A stretch of 64,000 nucleotides of DNA. Origin: Megamerina dolium. Lineage: Eukaryota; Arthropoda; Insecta; Diptera; Megamerinidae. This document shows positions 36,797-47,147 of the stretch, piece after piece; positions within the stretch are counted from its first letter, which is position 1, and every line of letters starts with the position of its first letter. The notes beneath the pieces are model-generated. The model was not told the DNA's origin. It saw only the letters and a list, made by a program, of their open reading frames with translations, and searched no databases. Location of the stretch: assembly GCA_963854835.1 (NCBI GenBank), contig OY978525.1, forward strand, positions 115,333,018-115,397,017, read 5' to 3'. The translations under genes were made by a program, and so were the position numbers.

Positions 36797-37570
36797 AAAA
36801 AAATATATGGCACTTAATGCCCCGAAGGGCTCATTGGCCGAGCTTCTCTTCCATTACTGTTGTGGGTGTTAAATTTTGGACAGTATAAGAAGGGACCAGC
36901 ATTAACAGCAGTAATGACGTCAGCTTGGAGATCATGCGTAGGATAACTCTTGCTAACAGGTGTTACTTTGGGCTGAGTAAGCAATTCAAAAGTCAAGCCC
37001 TCTCTCGAAGAACGAAAACTACACTCTACAAGTCTCTCATCATGCCTGTCCTAACATATGGCGCTGAAGCCTGGACAATTTCCACCTCGGATGAGCGAAT
37101 GCTTGGAGTTTTCGAAAGAAAAGTCCTACGCAAGATCTTTGGACCTATTTGCGTTGGTGGCGAGTACCGAATAAGGTACAACCATGAGCTGTACGAGCTG
37201 TATGCCGATATTGACATAGTAAAGTGCATCAAAATCCAGCGGCTGCGCTGGCTAGGTCATGTCGAGCGATTGGAAGAACACGCTCCAGCTAAGAAGGTGT
37301 TATATTCGGAACCATCTGGAGGACGACGCAGAAGAGGAAGACCTAACCTCCGGTGGAAAGACTAAGTACTGGTGAACCTAACGGCGCTTGGAATTTCTAA
37401 CTGGCTGGCGAAGCATGTTATTTTCGGCTTAAATCGATATTCGGTTGTTATGGCCACATAAGTAAGTAAGTAAGTAAGTATAAGAAGGGACCTACTTATT
37501 TTAGCCGGTTCCGGACGGCAGAACCCTTGTGACATCAATTTTTCTGAGCTTTGTCACAGAGTTCTTTTTC
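36797..37570 (-). mobile_element. SINE (tail A) split by a LINE
   Basis: The minus-strand SINE is in two pieces. Piece one (36797-36897) carries the 3' end: agcccttcggggcattaagt and tgccatata, then a T tract. Piece two (37493 to about 37570) carries the middle: tccggaaccggctaaaataa-like sequence and tcagaaaaattgatgtcaca. Its head is missing. The two pieces would join exactly at agtataagaagggacc, which is duplicated on both sides of the LINE at 36898-37476. Confidence 0.8.
36898..37476 (+). mobile_element. LINE reverse transcriptase end with TAAG tail, inside a SINE
   Basis: A 5'-truncated LINE insertion with direct repeats of agtataagaagggacc at 36882-36897 and 37477-37492 (four of these bases may belong to the tail). 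It encodes MRRITLANRCYFGLSKQFKS, LYKSLIMPVLTYGAEAWTI, DERMLGVFERKVLRKIF, ELYELYADIDIVKCIKIQRL and RRRRGRPNLRWKD, the thumb end of a non-LTR reverse transcriptase. This frame is open from 36925 to 37365, so it is better preserved than the 15180 copy. It ends tatggccacataagtaagta. Confidence 0.9.
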
Positions 37571-38811
37571 AATCTTCAATATTTGTTAGTCAAGGGAAAA
37601 ATCTATTAAAATCTATTGTATAAATATAATATTTTATCCTTGGTAATTCGATCTGTGTAGCAAAACGACAATGAAGGCAAAAAATCAAGAGTACTGTTGA
37701 TTCAATAACCATTAAACTAATGTAGAAACATTTTGTTCATCGATGAACAAATATTTCTGACTGAAGAATCGTACAACAAATAGAATGATTGTGCGATTAC
37801 TGCCGTATTAGCTGAAGGGGATTTTTCATGATGCAGTATTGATGAAAACTCTGTCTTTAACGTTAAGGTCTAGAATAAGTATATCGCTTGCCTTTTCTAG
37901 TTTGTTCCGGAATTATCATTCTAAGCAAATCCTTAATTCAAAAATGTTTTATTTCATGGATTAGCAACATTTCACTCAAAAAGCCGAAAGCAAAATAAAA
38001 CTTCAAGCTATCTATTATATATATGCGATTTACCATATAATAAGAAATCTACTACTTAGACAGCTAATTGCTAACGAGCTAACGATACTAATGGAAGCTT
38101 TTCCTATGAACGTTCAAATGATGACACTCCTCTATAACATCATGTCCATAGTACATACTCGTATTTTTGTATAATTATCAGATATGCCACTATGTGTTGT
38201 TGCAAAGTGCTTATTATTGTGCATAAACAATTTTATTGTCAATAACTTTCCTTGTTATTGTTGATTTGTTACTATAACTGCCAATAATTGCCATGTCAGC
38301 AAATACTTAACTAAAGTTGCAAACAAACATGACTATATACATGTATCAACAAGATATCAACACAGCAGCATGTATAAATGTCATATTGAAAGAACTCTCC
38401 CGAGGTTATTTTCATTAACAAATTTTGTATCTCTTCTTTTTTTTTTTACTTTCTAAACATCTAACAAGCATCATCGATAATATCAACACTTTATACAGCA
38501 GCAGCAACAACACAATTATTGAGGATCATCATTATGGTCATCAAAAGTAATACATAAATATGTAAATGTTGTATGCTAAAAGTGAAATGAGTCAGCAATA
38601 TTTCAATATTTCAATATTTTTTCTTCAATAATTTGTAGATACATATGTAATAGTGCAATTTTAACTATTAAGTGTCAAAATATTTGTGATTTTTCCTCCA
38701 AGTTTCATTTTTTATGCAATAAAACGTGAGCGATGACGATGTACTCGGTTGAGTAGCACAAATTAACGTGATTTCTTTGCACAAAAATATAAAAAAAACT
38801 ACAACAAAAAT

Positions 38812-38964
38812 AACAACAACAACAACAACAACAACAAGAGCCACAACAACAACATTGACGATAATATTCTTCACTTTGTACGATCGACAATCCATAATAA
38901 TGATGATCTTTCTTACCACAACGCTACCACAACAAATGCGTCTTTTCAAGTGAAATATATTTAC

Positions 38965-38996
<32 letters not shown>
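38812..38996. repeat. (AAC)n and (GTT)n facing runs
   Basis: AAC units at 38812-38838 and (AAC)2-3 beyond, then (TTG)n at 38965-38996, about 130 bp away. The two arms are complementary and could pair in the transcript. Confidence 0.85.
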
Positions 38997-38997
<1 letters not shown>

Positions 38998-39079
38998 GGT
39001 TGCTTTAGTCAATATACTATATGTATATGCATATGCTGACGTTTATGAGTGTACTTATAGATATTTTTGTGGCTTAGAA

Positions 39080-39105
<26 letters not shown>
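39080..39105. repeat. (GT)n microsatellite
   Basis: About 13 GT units. Confidence 0.95.
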
Positions 39106-39110
<5 letters not shown>

Positions 39111-40256
39111 TAGCCTTTAGTCTTTTATTGCTGACACATGCTTGTCTATACATATGTTGCAACAAGATCAACGATGCCTCAACGATGGCATCATATCGTA
39201 CTAGGTGTAAGTATGTACTACAAGTGTTATGTACTCCTACTAGCAAATGTGTGTGTGTATCAGGGTATCAGTTGTATTGTATTGTCATAAAATGTAAAGT
39301 AGCTGCTATTGTTATTCATCTTGTTGTCGTTTTCTGTTCGTGCTCTAAATGTTATTATTTAGCAGAAGACCCCCATATATGTGTGCATGCAACACATAAA
39401 CTAGTATTTTGGCGTTTCAACAATTTTCTATATAAATATATATACATTTTTTTTACCATTTCTAACATGTAGTCAGCATAAATGCCACATTTACTAATCC
39501 ATTTTTATTTTCTCGGTGCGTTTATTACTTATAGTTGTTATTGCTATATGCAGTTGTAAATCCAAAAAAGAAAAAAAAAAACAAAACACATCAACACATC
39601 GAGGCAGTCTCAGTCTCAACAATTTTATGACTAATTTGCATGCTGTTGTTGTTGTTTTAGTACTTTAATTTATATTTTTTCCTTGAAATATATGTACTAG
39701 CGCTCTACTGATGGACCATTCCTTCTTTCAACCTCTTCATATTTATGTCTATTTTTTTTTTCTGTTTTCTGTTTACAGAGTATATCACGGGGGGGGTGTA
39801 CTTACTATACACGCGTGATTTTATATTGGTTTTCTTGAAAACAAAAAAAAAAAAACTACTTTACTGAAATAAATTAAAATTCATGTCGGAATTATGCATA
39901 ATTAAATTTTAAATTAAATAAAATCCTATGAAAATATGCCTGAGAATAGTAAACCGAAGCAACCCTATAGGAAATTTAGTATCTACTAATGGTTATTGAT
40001 TGATATTATATACCTACTACTTGATATATGTCAATTGAAGAAATATCATAATTTAACACTTTCGTGAAAGTCCGATGGTATCAACGATTCATGTGCAGTT
40101 TTTGTATATGATCTTAAAATAAATCTCATGAAATATGTTATATAGATGAGAAAAAATTCTCAATTAAAATTCAATTATTTTTGTCATTTTTGTATTTAAC
40201 AACACGACATATTTTTAATCACCCTCTCATGAAACGATTGGCTAACCGATAACATA

Positions 40257-41151
40257 CGAGGGCGGTCCCAGAACTGCCCGACCTGACATATAGATGGCGG
40301 CAGTAGTTTGAAGAAATTTACTTTGGTGAAAAGTGGCAACCTTACGAAAAATATGTTTTAAGTTTCAAGGCGCCACGTTGTTTAGTATTTTTTTTTTTTT
40401 TTTGGAGCCAATCAAAGTTAACGACCTCAATGAATTTGTAAGCATGAAAAAAATTGGTCACCGTTATGTAATTCAATACATTCATTTGGAAGGTCCAACG
40501 AATATTAGAGCCAAACTAGATTCTACTCTGCGGGGAGTCTGCTCCTTCGTATGCGACCCTAAATTATTGGGTGGCAGAGTTTAAACGAGGTTGTACGAGC
40601 TGCCAAGACGAACAAGTCAAGTAGTGGTCAACCAATTGAGGTGGCCACGCCAGAAAAATCCATAAAATAGTATTGGATGATCGCCGGTTGAAAGTGTGTG
40701 AGCTAGGTGAAATTTCAAGTATTTCAAAAAGTGCTATACATCGTATATTGACCAAAAATTTGTAGATGAAAAAGCTGTATGCAAGATGGATGCCGCGTTT
40801 GCTCACGATAGAACCAAAACACTAATTCACACATCCGCTGAAAGCTCGAATTGCTTCAGCACGCACCTTATTCGTCAGATTTAGCTCCTTTGGAATATTT
40901 TCTATTTCCAAAATTTGAAAAAATGGCTTGGTGGTTGAAAATTTGCAAACAATGAAGAGGTGGAGTCTGCGATAGAAGGATATTTTAATGAGCTAGACAG
41001 TTCATACTCTAAATAGGGTATCGAAGCTATAGAATACCGCTGGGAAAAGTGTATAGAGCTAAAAGGAATTTATGTTGAGAAATAAGGAAAATATTTTCCC
41101 AAAATTTATTATGTTTATTTGTTAGGTCGGATAGTTCTGGGACCGCGCTCT
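40257..41151 (+). mobile_element. mariner, irritans-like, copy 3 (deleted)
   Basis: An 895-bp copy between TA dinucleotides (40255-40256 and 41152-41153). The left TIR is cgagggcggtcccagaactg, the right one aggtcggatagttctgggac then cgcgctct. The transposase begins at ATG 40444 (MKKIGHRYVIQYIHLEG) and reaches a recognisable WMPRLLTIEPK. It then lacks the whole catalytic stretch from there to VHTSA, so it contains neither the first nor the second Asp. The C-terminus ends near TAA 41083-41085 with ELDSSYSK*GIEAIEYRWEK. Confidence 0.88.
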
Positions 41152-41751
41152 TATCATGCTGAATGATTTGTTTCCAATCTCACCATAAAGAGCACCATTT
41201 TCCTCCCGATTAATTACGGTTCTATGGCGATTTGCACAACTTCACTCTGCCTTCAATTACAAATGCCAATCCGATTCATTATATTTTTTTGGAGAAAAAT
41301 TCATATGGCGTCCTAAAGTCAAGTTTCTTTTAAATGTGATCTATCCTGCATAGTTTATTTTATTTTTCGCAAATTATTTTTCTACTTTTTCTTTGATAAA
41401 CCATCCAGAGTAATTTGTATTATATGCATCAAAATTTTCCAAACGAAAATGGATAAATTATATCTTATCTCTCTTATAAATAGCGTAAAGGATTAGAATG
41501 AGCTGCCTTTTTTTTGCTTTGTCATTGAGTATTTGGTAAAAATTGAAGAATGTCATTCACAAAATGTAGAGATCTATGCTACAATGCATTAAGCAGTCAC
41601 ATCCTCATATTTAATTTTTTAACTTGAAGCAATTTTGTGGACCTCCACCAGTAACTCATCCTCCAGGAAGTTTATATTGCTATTTCTACATTATATTTTC
41701 AGTTAATCTTAATTTTTTAATCATATTAATCAAAATCATAATTGTAAGCAA

Positions 41752-41935
41752 ATTATTATTATTATTATTATTATTGAAGGGTTGTGTTGCATTGCGACCC
41801 TAGGTCTATTGTGCACCCCGTCTTGGACCTAGAGTATGTCTCTAAGTCCAACATGCGTAAGGAATTTTAACATAGATCCTACCTATTTGGATTTCTAAGA
41901 AAATACTCGTATATAGTATTCAAAAAAAGTATAAA
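41752..41935 (-). mobile_element. LINE 3' end with (TAA)n tail
   Basis: On the minus strand the sequence runs through ggacttagagacatactcta, ggtccaagacggggtgcaca, atagacctagggtcgcaatg and ends in a (TAA)n run at 41752-41776. The same sequence recurs at 50967-51060. A terminal TAA repeat and no open frame suggest a LINE 3' untranslated end. Clade unknown. Confidence 0.5.
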
Positions 41936-42535
41936 TATGAACACCCTTTGTAGTTATTGTATTATTTATATATAACAACACAATTTACAATTTCATAGTA
42001 AAATATTATGAGCATGTATATACCAACTCGTACTCAGTTATAGTTATTATTATTACATATAAGTATTATGGTAGTACGACGACGCGACAAGTATGCTATA
42101 AACATTTTATTTATGACACCATATAGTCGACCAGGCAACCAGTGAACCAGCCACAACCCAGCAATTCAAGTGCAATGTTAAGTGTTATTGCACAGAAAAT
42201 ATACCGAAAAATACACAAACACAAAACATAGTATGTATATTTGCACTGAATGCTTGCTTTAAGAGAGTGCACTTTAGGTAAAGGGTGCTTCATTTGGCAA
42301 ATATTCATACAACATTCATAAAAGAGTGTTAAAGGCATAAATGAATGATTGTAAATTAATTAAAATATCGTTTGATGGTTTTCGTTTTTGGTGTTTTCCT
42401 CGCGTTTCTCTTTTTAATTTTTTCTTTTTTCATTTTCATTCAATTTTATTGCATATTTTAGTGTTGCCGTTTAAAGTATTTTTGTGTTATTCAAACAAAT
42501 TTCAAAGTTTTTAATTACAATACAAATATGTAGTA

Positions 42536-42558
42536 GTTGTAGTAGTAGTAGTAGTAGT
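42536..42558. repeat. (GTA)n microsatellite
   Basis: About seven GTA units, 27 bp from the Ig5-end exon donor side. Confidence 0.9.
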
Positions 42559-42584
42559 AATAATAAACACGTTATAACACTTAC

Positions 42585-42667
42585 CGTTAATGTGGCTGAC
42601 CACGAAGTTTCACCACTTTCTGATGATGCAGTACAAGTATAAAGCCCAGTGTCGCTTTGTTGTAAAT
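42585..42667 (-). CDS. robo1: robo1-like exon: end of Ig5
   Basis: A short 83-nt exon finishes Ig5. Acceptor aacatctag and donor gtaagtg bound it. After two bases that complete an aspartate codon it reads LQQSDTGLYTCTASSESGE and then TSWSATLT. DTGLYTC is the second-cysteine motif of the Ig fold and ETSWSATL is the last strand. It exits in phase 0 to the VEKG exon, reproducing the Ig5-to-FN3 junction I recall from fly Robo1. Such a small exon is easily missed by gene finders. It is supported here by phase agreement on both sides and by the family match. Confidence 0.92.
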
Positions 42668-43672
42668 CTAGATGTTTGTTTCGATGTGTGAGTGTGTGTG
42701 GGGAGTAATAATAAAATGTAGTTTCAAGTTTAACAAGTGCAATTTTATTAAAAATTCATTCAAAATTATATGCTATATCATATACAGGGTGTCTTATAGC
42801 TTTGTTAGTATTCGAACCACGTCAAACTCATTTATAAAATAAAAACGTAATTCAATTTTTTTCCAACATTTTTCATATTTCATGTTTTTTTTAAGATTCT
42901 ACATAAAAAGTTAATTTTTTATTTTTCCTCCTATTTTTCTTTTAAATTTTTATAGCAATTTTTCCAAATTTTTAACTTTTTTTTCAAAAAAGCATTAATT
43001 TTTATGAAATATTTCAATAGAGTTATATTTGGTTCGATTTGCTCAACCGCTAGCTCAGAAGATTTAATTTTATTTAAATTTGACTTTAGAGGATAGATCA
43101 GATAGCATGACGTCACTGTTCACATAACAGCTGATTTCGGGGAAATTATTAAATTCTCACTTCACTTGTATAGGGTTTTTGCAATCATTCTGTAATCATA
43201 TTTTATTTATTGTAGTGTCTTCGAAACTTTGTTAAAATTTCTATATAATTTAATTTTGAAATCCTTGAATACATAAATTTTATGAAAAAAAAAAAATCAG
43301 CAATGAGTCTAATATTAATAGAAAATGATTTTTGATTTCGTTTTTGATAAGGAAATTATTTAAAAAAAAGGCAATTGCTAACAAAGAGATAAAATTACAA
43401 CAAAAAATCATTGCAGCTTACTTTTTATCGATCATTAATATATTTCAAAGTAGATATTTCGTCACAAAAGACGATTTTTTCAGATTTTTCAACATTTCGC
43501 TATACTTTTTAAAGCTTTTGGATAATTATCCGTAGAGTGAGGGCATTTTCGGCATTTGTGTCCTTCAAGAGATTTTGAGCATTCAAGGGTTAACAGATTT
43601 TGTAATACTGGTAATAAAAATGAAACACCCTGTATGTAATATTGCACATATATATACATATATACTACTTAC
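42668..43672 (-). other. robo1 intron splitting Ig5, mostly a TIR element
   Basis: A 1005-bp intron, donor gtaagtagta and acceptor aacatctag. About 848 bp of it is a TIR element at 42785-43632. Without the element and one TA the intron would be about 155 bp, similar to the Ig3-Ig4 intron. Confidence 0.8.
42785..43632. mobile_element. 848-bp TIR element filling a robo1 intron
   Basis: The left end cagggtgtcttatagc and the right end taaaaatgaaacaccctg are inverted, with TA at 42783-42784 and 43633-43634. The start CAGGGTG matches the elements at 5467 and 8127. The interior has only a short frame (43332-43535) with no recognisable domain. A non-autonomous Tc1/mariner derivative is the simplest reading. 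Confidence 0.65.
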
Positions 43673-43874
43673 CATCGATACGTAGTGAACCACCCTGTAC
43701 TATAGTATAACGATTTCCACTTTGTAATGCTGTACCATCTCTGTACCATTTTACACGTGGTGTTGGATTACCCGATGCACGGCATGGCAACATGGCAACA
43801 CTACCTTTGGGTAATGTCTGATTTGATGGACCAATTTGTATGATGGGCGGTGGTGTATCATCGACAGAAGTAAC
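43673..43874 (-). CDS. robo1: robo1-like exon: main part of Ig5
   Basis: This exon holds the first two thirds of Ig5. The boundaries are acceptor taccatag and donor gtaagtagta, and its length is 202 nt (67 codons plus 1 nt). It reads VTSVDDTPPPIIQIGPSNQT, LPKGSVAMLPCRASGNPTPR, then VKWYRDGTALQSGNRYTIVQ and GGSLRID. LPC is the first Ig cysteine and VKW the core tryptophan. The second cysteine is on the next exon, so Ig5 is split like Ig2. SNQT is a possible glycosylation sequon. The exon ends with the first base of an aspartate codon that the next exon completes. The downstream intron is only 1005 bp and is mostly a mobile element. Confidence 0.94.
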
Positions 43875-44669
43875 CTATGGTAACAAACAAATAAAACTCA
43901 TGATGATGAATAACAGTTTGAGGATTTGTGAATGTAGTGATGTAATTTTAGTATAAATGAATTTTTCGTTATCGTTGTCATTCGAACATTTCAAAGTACT
44001 TCAAACGAATGAATATACTTATGTATAAGAGTGTGTGTGTGTGTGTTGGAAAAAAAATAATATCAATAAAACAAAAAAAAAGGAGCTTGTAAAACTAGTA
44101 GGAGCAAAAAAAATAATGGCTGAAAAAAAAACTGTCAAAAATCATTTTGTGCCTTTGCATTTTTATTTTGGGTATGTATGGTATGTGGTACAACATTACA
44201 AACGACACATCTATAGTATAGTCAAATATACATATTTATGAGCATCGCTCGAAATAAACTCGTGCTCATATATATATTGGTAATAAATAATAAAAAAAAA
44301 AAGAGAAAACGGCAAAAAATGGCGTCAAGGCTTCATAATGTATGCATGGCGGCGTAAATGATATTTCAATCGTAGGAGCACATATACATAAAATGTTTAT
44401 ATACATTGTGTATTGTATACATACTGTATAGTACCTACTGAAATGTGTCTGACAAGGGTATATGCGATATGGTTGAATTACAATATTTTTTTTTCTCATT
44501 TATAAAAAGACAAGTATTCGGTTACTAACAATGCTTATGCATACACACACACATACATCTTAAGGGAGTCACATACCATACTCCTATTTGACTATTATTG
44601 AGGCAGTCAACTTTGTTTTATGTTTCATCTTTTTGCCCATTTTAAGTTCATAGGCGTTGACAGCGTTTT

Positions 44670-44700
44670 TCTTCTTCTTCTTCTTCTTCTTCTTCTTCTT
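44670..44700. repeat. (TTC)n microsatellite
   Basis: About ten TTC units. Confidence 0.95.
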
Positions 44701-44967
44701 TGATTTATTATGAAAGATGAAGGCTTCGAAAAGCATGTTCAATATGAGGTTTCTATTTTGATTTCCTATGGGAACTCAAGCCGTAAGGTATGAACTACTA
44801 TGAGAGTGTAACTAAGCATGAATGAATGAATTTTTAATATTAAAAATATGCAATTCATTAACTAAAGTATTGGAATTTTTTTTTTTTTGGAGAATGAAGG
44901 AAAAATAATAATTTTTCATATTTTAGAACTGTGTGAGCTTTGAAGTATTTATTACAAAATGATAATA

Positions 44968-46189
44968 TCAGGTGTAGTAAAAAGAAATCCAATAGATGGC
45001 TTTAGTTATCTGTATCTCGCGTTGTATAACTGCGATCGGGTTACACTAGAAGGCGTTAGAAAGATAGGATTTCGTACTAAATAAACTTTTCAAGCAGTTT
45101 TGTGATTGCTTGACTTAGTATTGTTTGAGCACGCGTCAAAGATGGACACCAGGGAAGAGAAAATATGCCATATTTTACAGTTTTTCTTCGATAAAGGCGA
45201 AAACGCAAGCCAGATGGATGAAAATGTGAATAATGTTTATGGTACTGATACTGTAATAGCCAATCACGTGCAATTTTGGTTTCGTCGATTCCGTTCCGGT
45301 AATTTTGATGTCAAAGATGCATCACGCTCTAGAAGGCCAATTTGCGAAAATATCAATAAAATAATTGAAATCGTCGAGTCTGACCGTCATGTAAGCACTG
45401 TTTCTATTGCCCAGCAGCTCAACGTTGCAAAAAAAATCGTTTGGAACCATTTAAAGAAGCTCGATGTATGGGTGCCACACGAGTTAACGCAAAAAAACCT
45501 CATGGACCGAATTTCCATCTGCGAATCGCTGCTGAATCGCAACAAAATCGATCAATTTCTGAAGCGTGTGGTAACTGGTGATGAAAAGTGGCTCACTTAC
45601 GACAACGTCAAGCGAAAGCGGTCGTGGTCGAATCGCGGTGAGCCGGCGCAAACGGTGGCGAAGCCAGGATTGACCGTCAGGAAGGTTACGCTATGTGTTT
45701 GGTGCGATTGGCAGGGAATGATCTATTATGAACTGTTTCCCTACAACCAAACTCTTAATTCGGACCTGTACTGTCAACAATTGGACCGTCTGAAAGAAAC
45801 AATCGCACAGAAGCGTCCAACCTTGGCCAATAGGAGAGGAATTATGTTCCATCAGGACAACGCCAGGCCACACACATTGATGGTGACTCGCCAGAAGCTC
45901 CGGGAGCTTGTTTTGGGAGGTTCTTATGCATTGACCTTATAGTGCGGACCTGGCACCAAGTGATGACTACCTGAAAAATTCGCCTCAAGAGAAGCTTGTG
46001 AAAATCGACTGTCCCAGTTTTTTGCGAATAGGGACGAGGATTTCTATGAGAGTGGCATTATGAAATTCAGAATGGCAATAAGTTATCGAACAAAACTATG
46101 CACATTTGACCTAAATCGGATCATTCGAACTATGCTAAATAAAACCTTAAATTTAATGTAAAAATAATGGATTTCTTTTTACTAGACCT
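44968..46189 (+). mobile_element. mariner element, mellifera-like, copy 2
   Basis: About 1.22 kb with left end aggtgtagtaaaaagaaatc and right end gatttctttttactagacct, perfect inverted partners over most of 20 bp and next to TA. It is the sister of 12753-13973, and the two align over their full length. The TIRs are better preserved here. Confidence 0.88.
45142..46060 (+). pseudogene. mariner transposase pseudogene, copy 2
   Basis: Begins at ATG 45142 (MDTREEKICHILQFFFDKGE). The frame stays open through FWFRRFRSGNFDVKDASRS, WVPHELTQKNLMDRISICES, VVTGDEKWLTYDNVKRKRSW (first Asp) and MFHQDNARPH (second Asp). An in-frame deletion of about 18 nt removes the usual KAGYKK residues before LDVWVP. 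At RELVLGG an inserted base shifts the frame, giving a stop at 45940-45942. A second deletion follows the APSD position. It is the least damaged transposase of its family here, but the third Asp is out of frame. Confidence 0.88.
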
Positions 46190-46301
46190 TAAATGAATTT
46201 CTAAAAATTTTTAATTAAATATTAGGAAATCTTAAAAGTAAAAGATTTCAAATTAAAATTAGCACAAATAAAAACCATTAAAGCCTTTGTTACGAACTCA
46301 C

Positions 46302-46579
46302 CTGTAAAAATGCTCTTATCGTTGTCGAATCGACAACACTAAATGCTGAGCACACAAAATAGCCAGCATCATCCTTTTGTACACCATTGATTTGTAATGT
46401 TCCCTCGACAGATACATGTAAATGACCATATGAGTTATTCGGAAACATCAATGTTGATGAGCCTTCTTTTGTCCAAAATACTGATGGTGGTGGATTACCA
46501 TCGGCAACACAAGGAAATTGTGCAACACCATTTAAGCCAACCTTTTTATCCTGTGGCTTTACAATGAATGTTGGCGGTG
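46302..46579 (-). CDS. robo1: robo1-like exon: complete Ig4
   Basis: A single 278-nt exon carries Ig4, bounded by acceptor atccatag and donor gtgagt. My hand translation gives PPTFIVKPQDKKVGLNGVAQ, then FPCVADGNPPPSVFWTKEGS, then STLMFPNNSYGHLHVSVEG and, near the end, DDAGYFVCSAFSVVDSTTIR. Cysteines FPC and FVC and tryptophan VFW are the Ig core. The exon enters with two bases and exits in phase 0, consistent with exons on both sides. NNS is a possible N-glycosylation site in the extracellular part. The frame is fully open and shows no frameshift, unlike every transposase nearby. Confidence 0.94.
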
Positions 46580-46649
46580 CTATGGATTGGTTGGAATGAA
46601 ATAGAAAACAGAAATTGGATTAAAAATTGAAATTAAATCATCAACGGGT

Positions 46650-46684
<35 letters not shown>

Positions 46685-46730
46685 TATCATCATTATCAAT
46701 TATTTTGATATGCATAAGCTGCTTACTTAC
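46580..46730 (-). other. short robo1 intron between Ig3 and Ig4
   Basis: A 151-bp intron with donor gtaagtaagc and acceptor atccatag. Its middle is an (ATC)n microsatellite at 46650-46684. It is the only intron here without transposon sequence. Confidence 0.85.
46650..46684. repeat. (ATC)n microsatellite in the Ig3-Ig4 intron
   Basis: About 11 ATC units. It occupies nearly a quarter of this 151-bp intron. Confidence 0.95.
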
Positions 46731-47000
46731 CATGTACGGTTAGTGAGGCACGAGCACTTATTTGGCCCACACTATTGTGTGCCTCACACACATAGGTGCC
46801 CTCATCGACTGGCGTTACATTGGTGATCTCTAAACTTTTGTCATCATGTTGTATACGAGCTCGTGCCACTGGTATATTGCCCTCCTCTTTCTTCCACAAT
46901 ATCTTTGGCGGTGGATCACCACCAACAAGACAATGAAATTGTACTGTCTGTCCGGATAGTACGGTCAAATCTTGTGGCTCTTTCATAAAGTATGGTTTAA
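46731..47000 (-). CDS. robo1: robo1-like exon: complete Ig3
   Basis: One exon encodes all of Ig3. Acceptor cattccag precedes it and donor gtaagtaagc follows. The 270 nt read KPYFMKEPQDLTVLSGQTVQ, then FHCLVGGDPPPKILWKKEEG and, later, DEGTYVCEAHNSVGQISARA. Both Ig cysteines (FHC, YVC) and the core tryptophan (ILW) are present. The exon begins with the last two bases of a valine codon and ends with the first base of an alanine codon, so it fits both neighbours. KKEEGNIPVARARI closely follows my memory of fly Robo1. Only 151 bp of intron separate it from the Ig4 exon, the shortest intron of the gene here. Confidence 0.95.
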
Positions 47001-47119
47001 CTGGAATGAAAATAAAATGAAATTAATTTTGTTATTTTGTCCTCTTGCAAATTATTAATAAACTTTTTACTGGGATTGAGTTCGAGTTGTCAAGTTGGAT
47101 AATAGTAAAATCTTAGTTG

Positions 47120-47147
47120 ACTCTCTCTCTCTCCCTCTCTCTCTCTC
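47120..47147. repeat. (CT)n microsatellite
   Basis: CT run with one CCC interruption, 120 bp from the Ig3 exon acceptor. Confidence 0.9.

Larger units (their letters stand above)
30896..42584 (-). other. robo1 intron between Ig5 and FN3-1
   Basis: An 11,689-bp intron, the longest fully contained one, with donor gtaagtg and acceptor ataaatatcag. It holds a LINE with target duplication (31355-32323), irritans-like mariners at 33687-34764 and 40257-41151, an old mariner remnant (35970-36430), a LINE nested in a SINE (36797-37570) and a LINE 3' end (41752-41935). CA, GT and AAC microsatellites lie between them. No host exon was seen. Confidence 0.75.
43875..46301 (-). other. robo1 intron between Ig4 and Ig5
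   Basis: A 2427-bp intron, donor gtgagt and acceptor taccatag. It contains a (TTC)n microsatellite at 44670-44700 and a mellifera-like mariner at 44968-46189 that makes up half of its length. The remaining sequence is AT-rich and unremarkable. Confidence 0.75.

Noticed and set aside
38996..39472. 158-residue plus-strand open frame
   Set aside because: Contains the GT microsatellite (VCVCVCV) and shows no conserved motif. Likely a chance frame.
43332..43535. a 67-residue open frame inside the 848-bp TIR element
   Set aside because: No domain and low complexity. It does not resemble a transposase.
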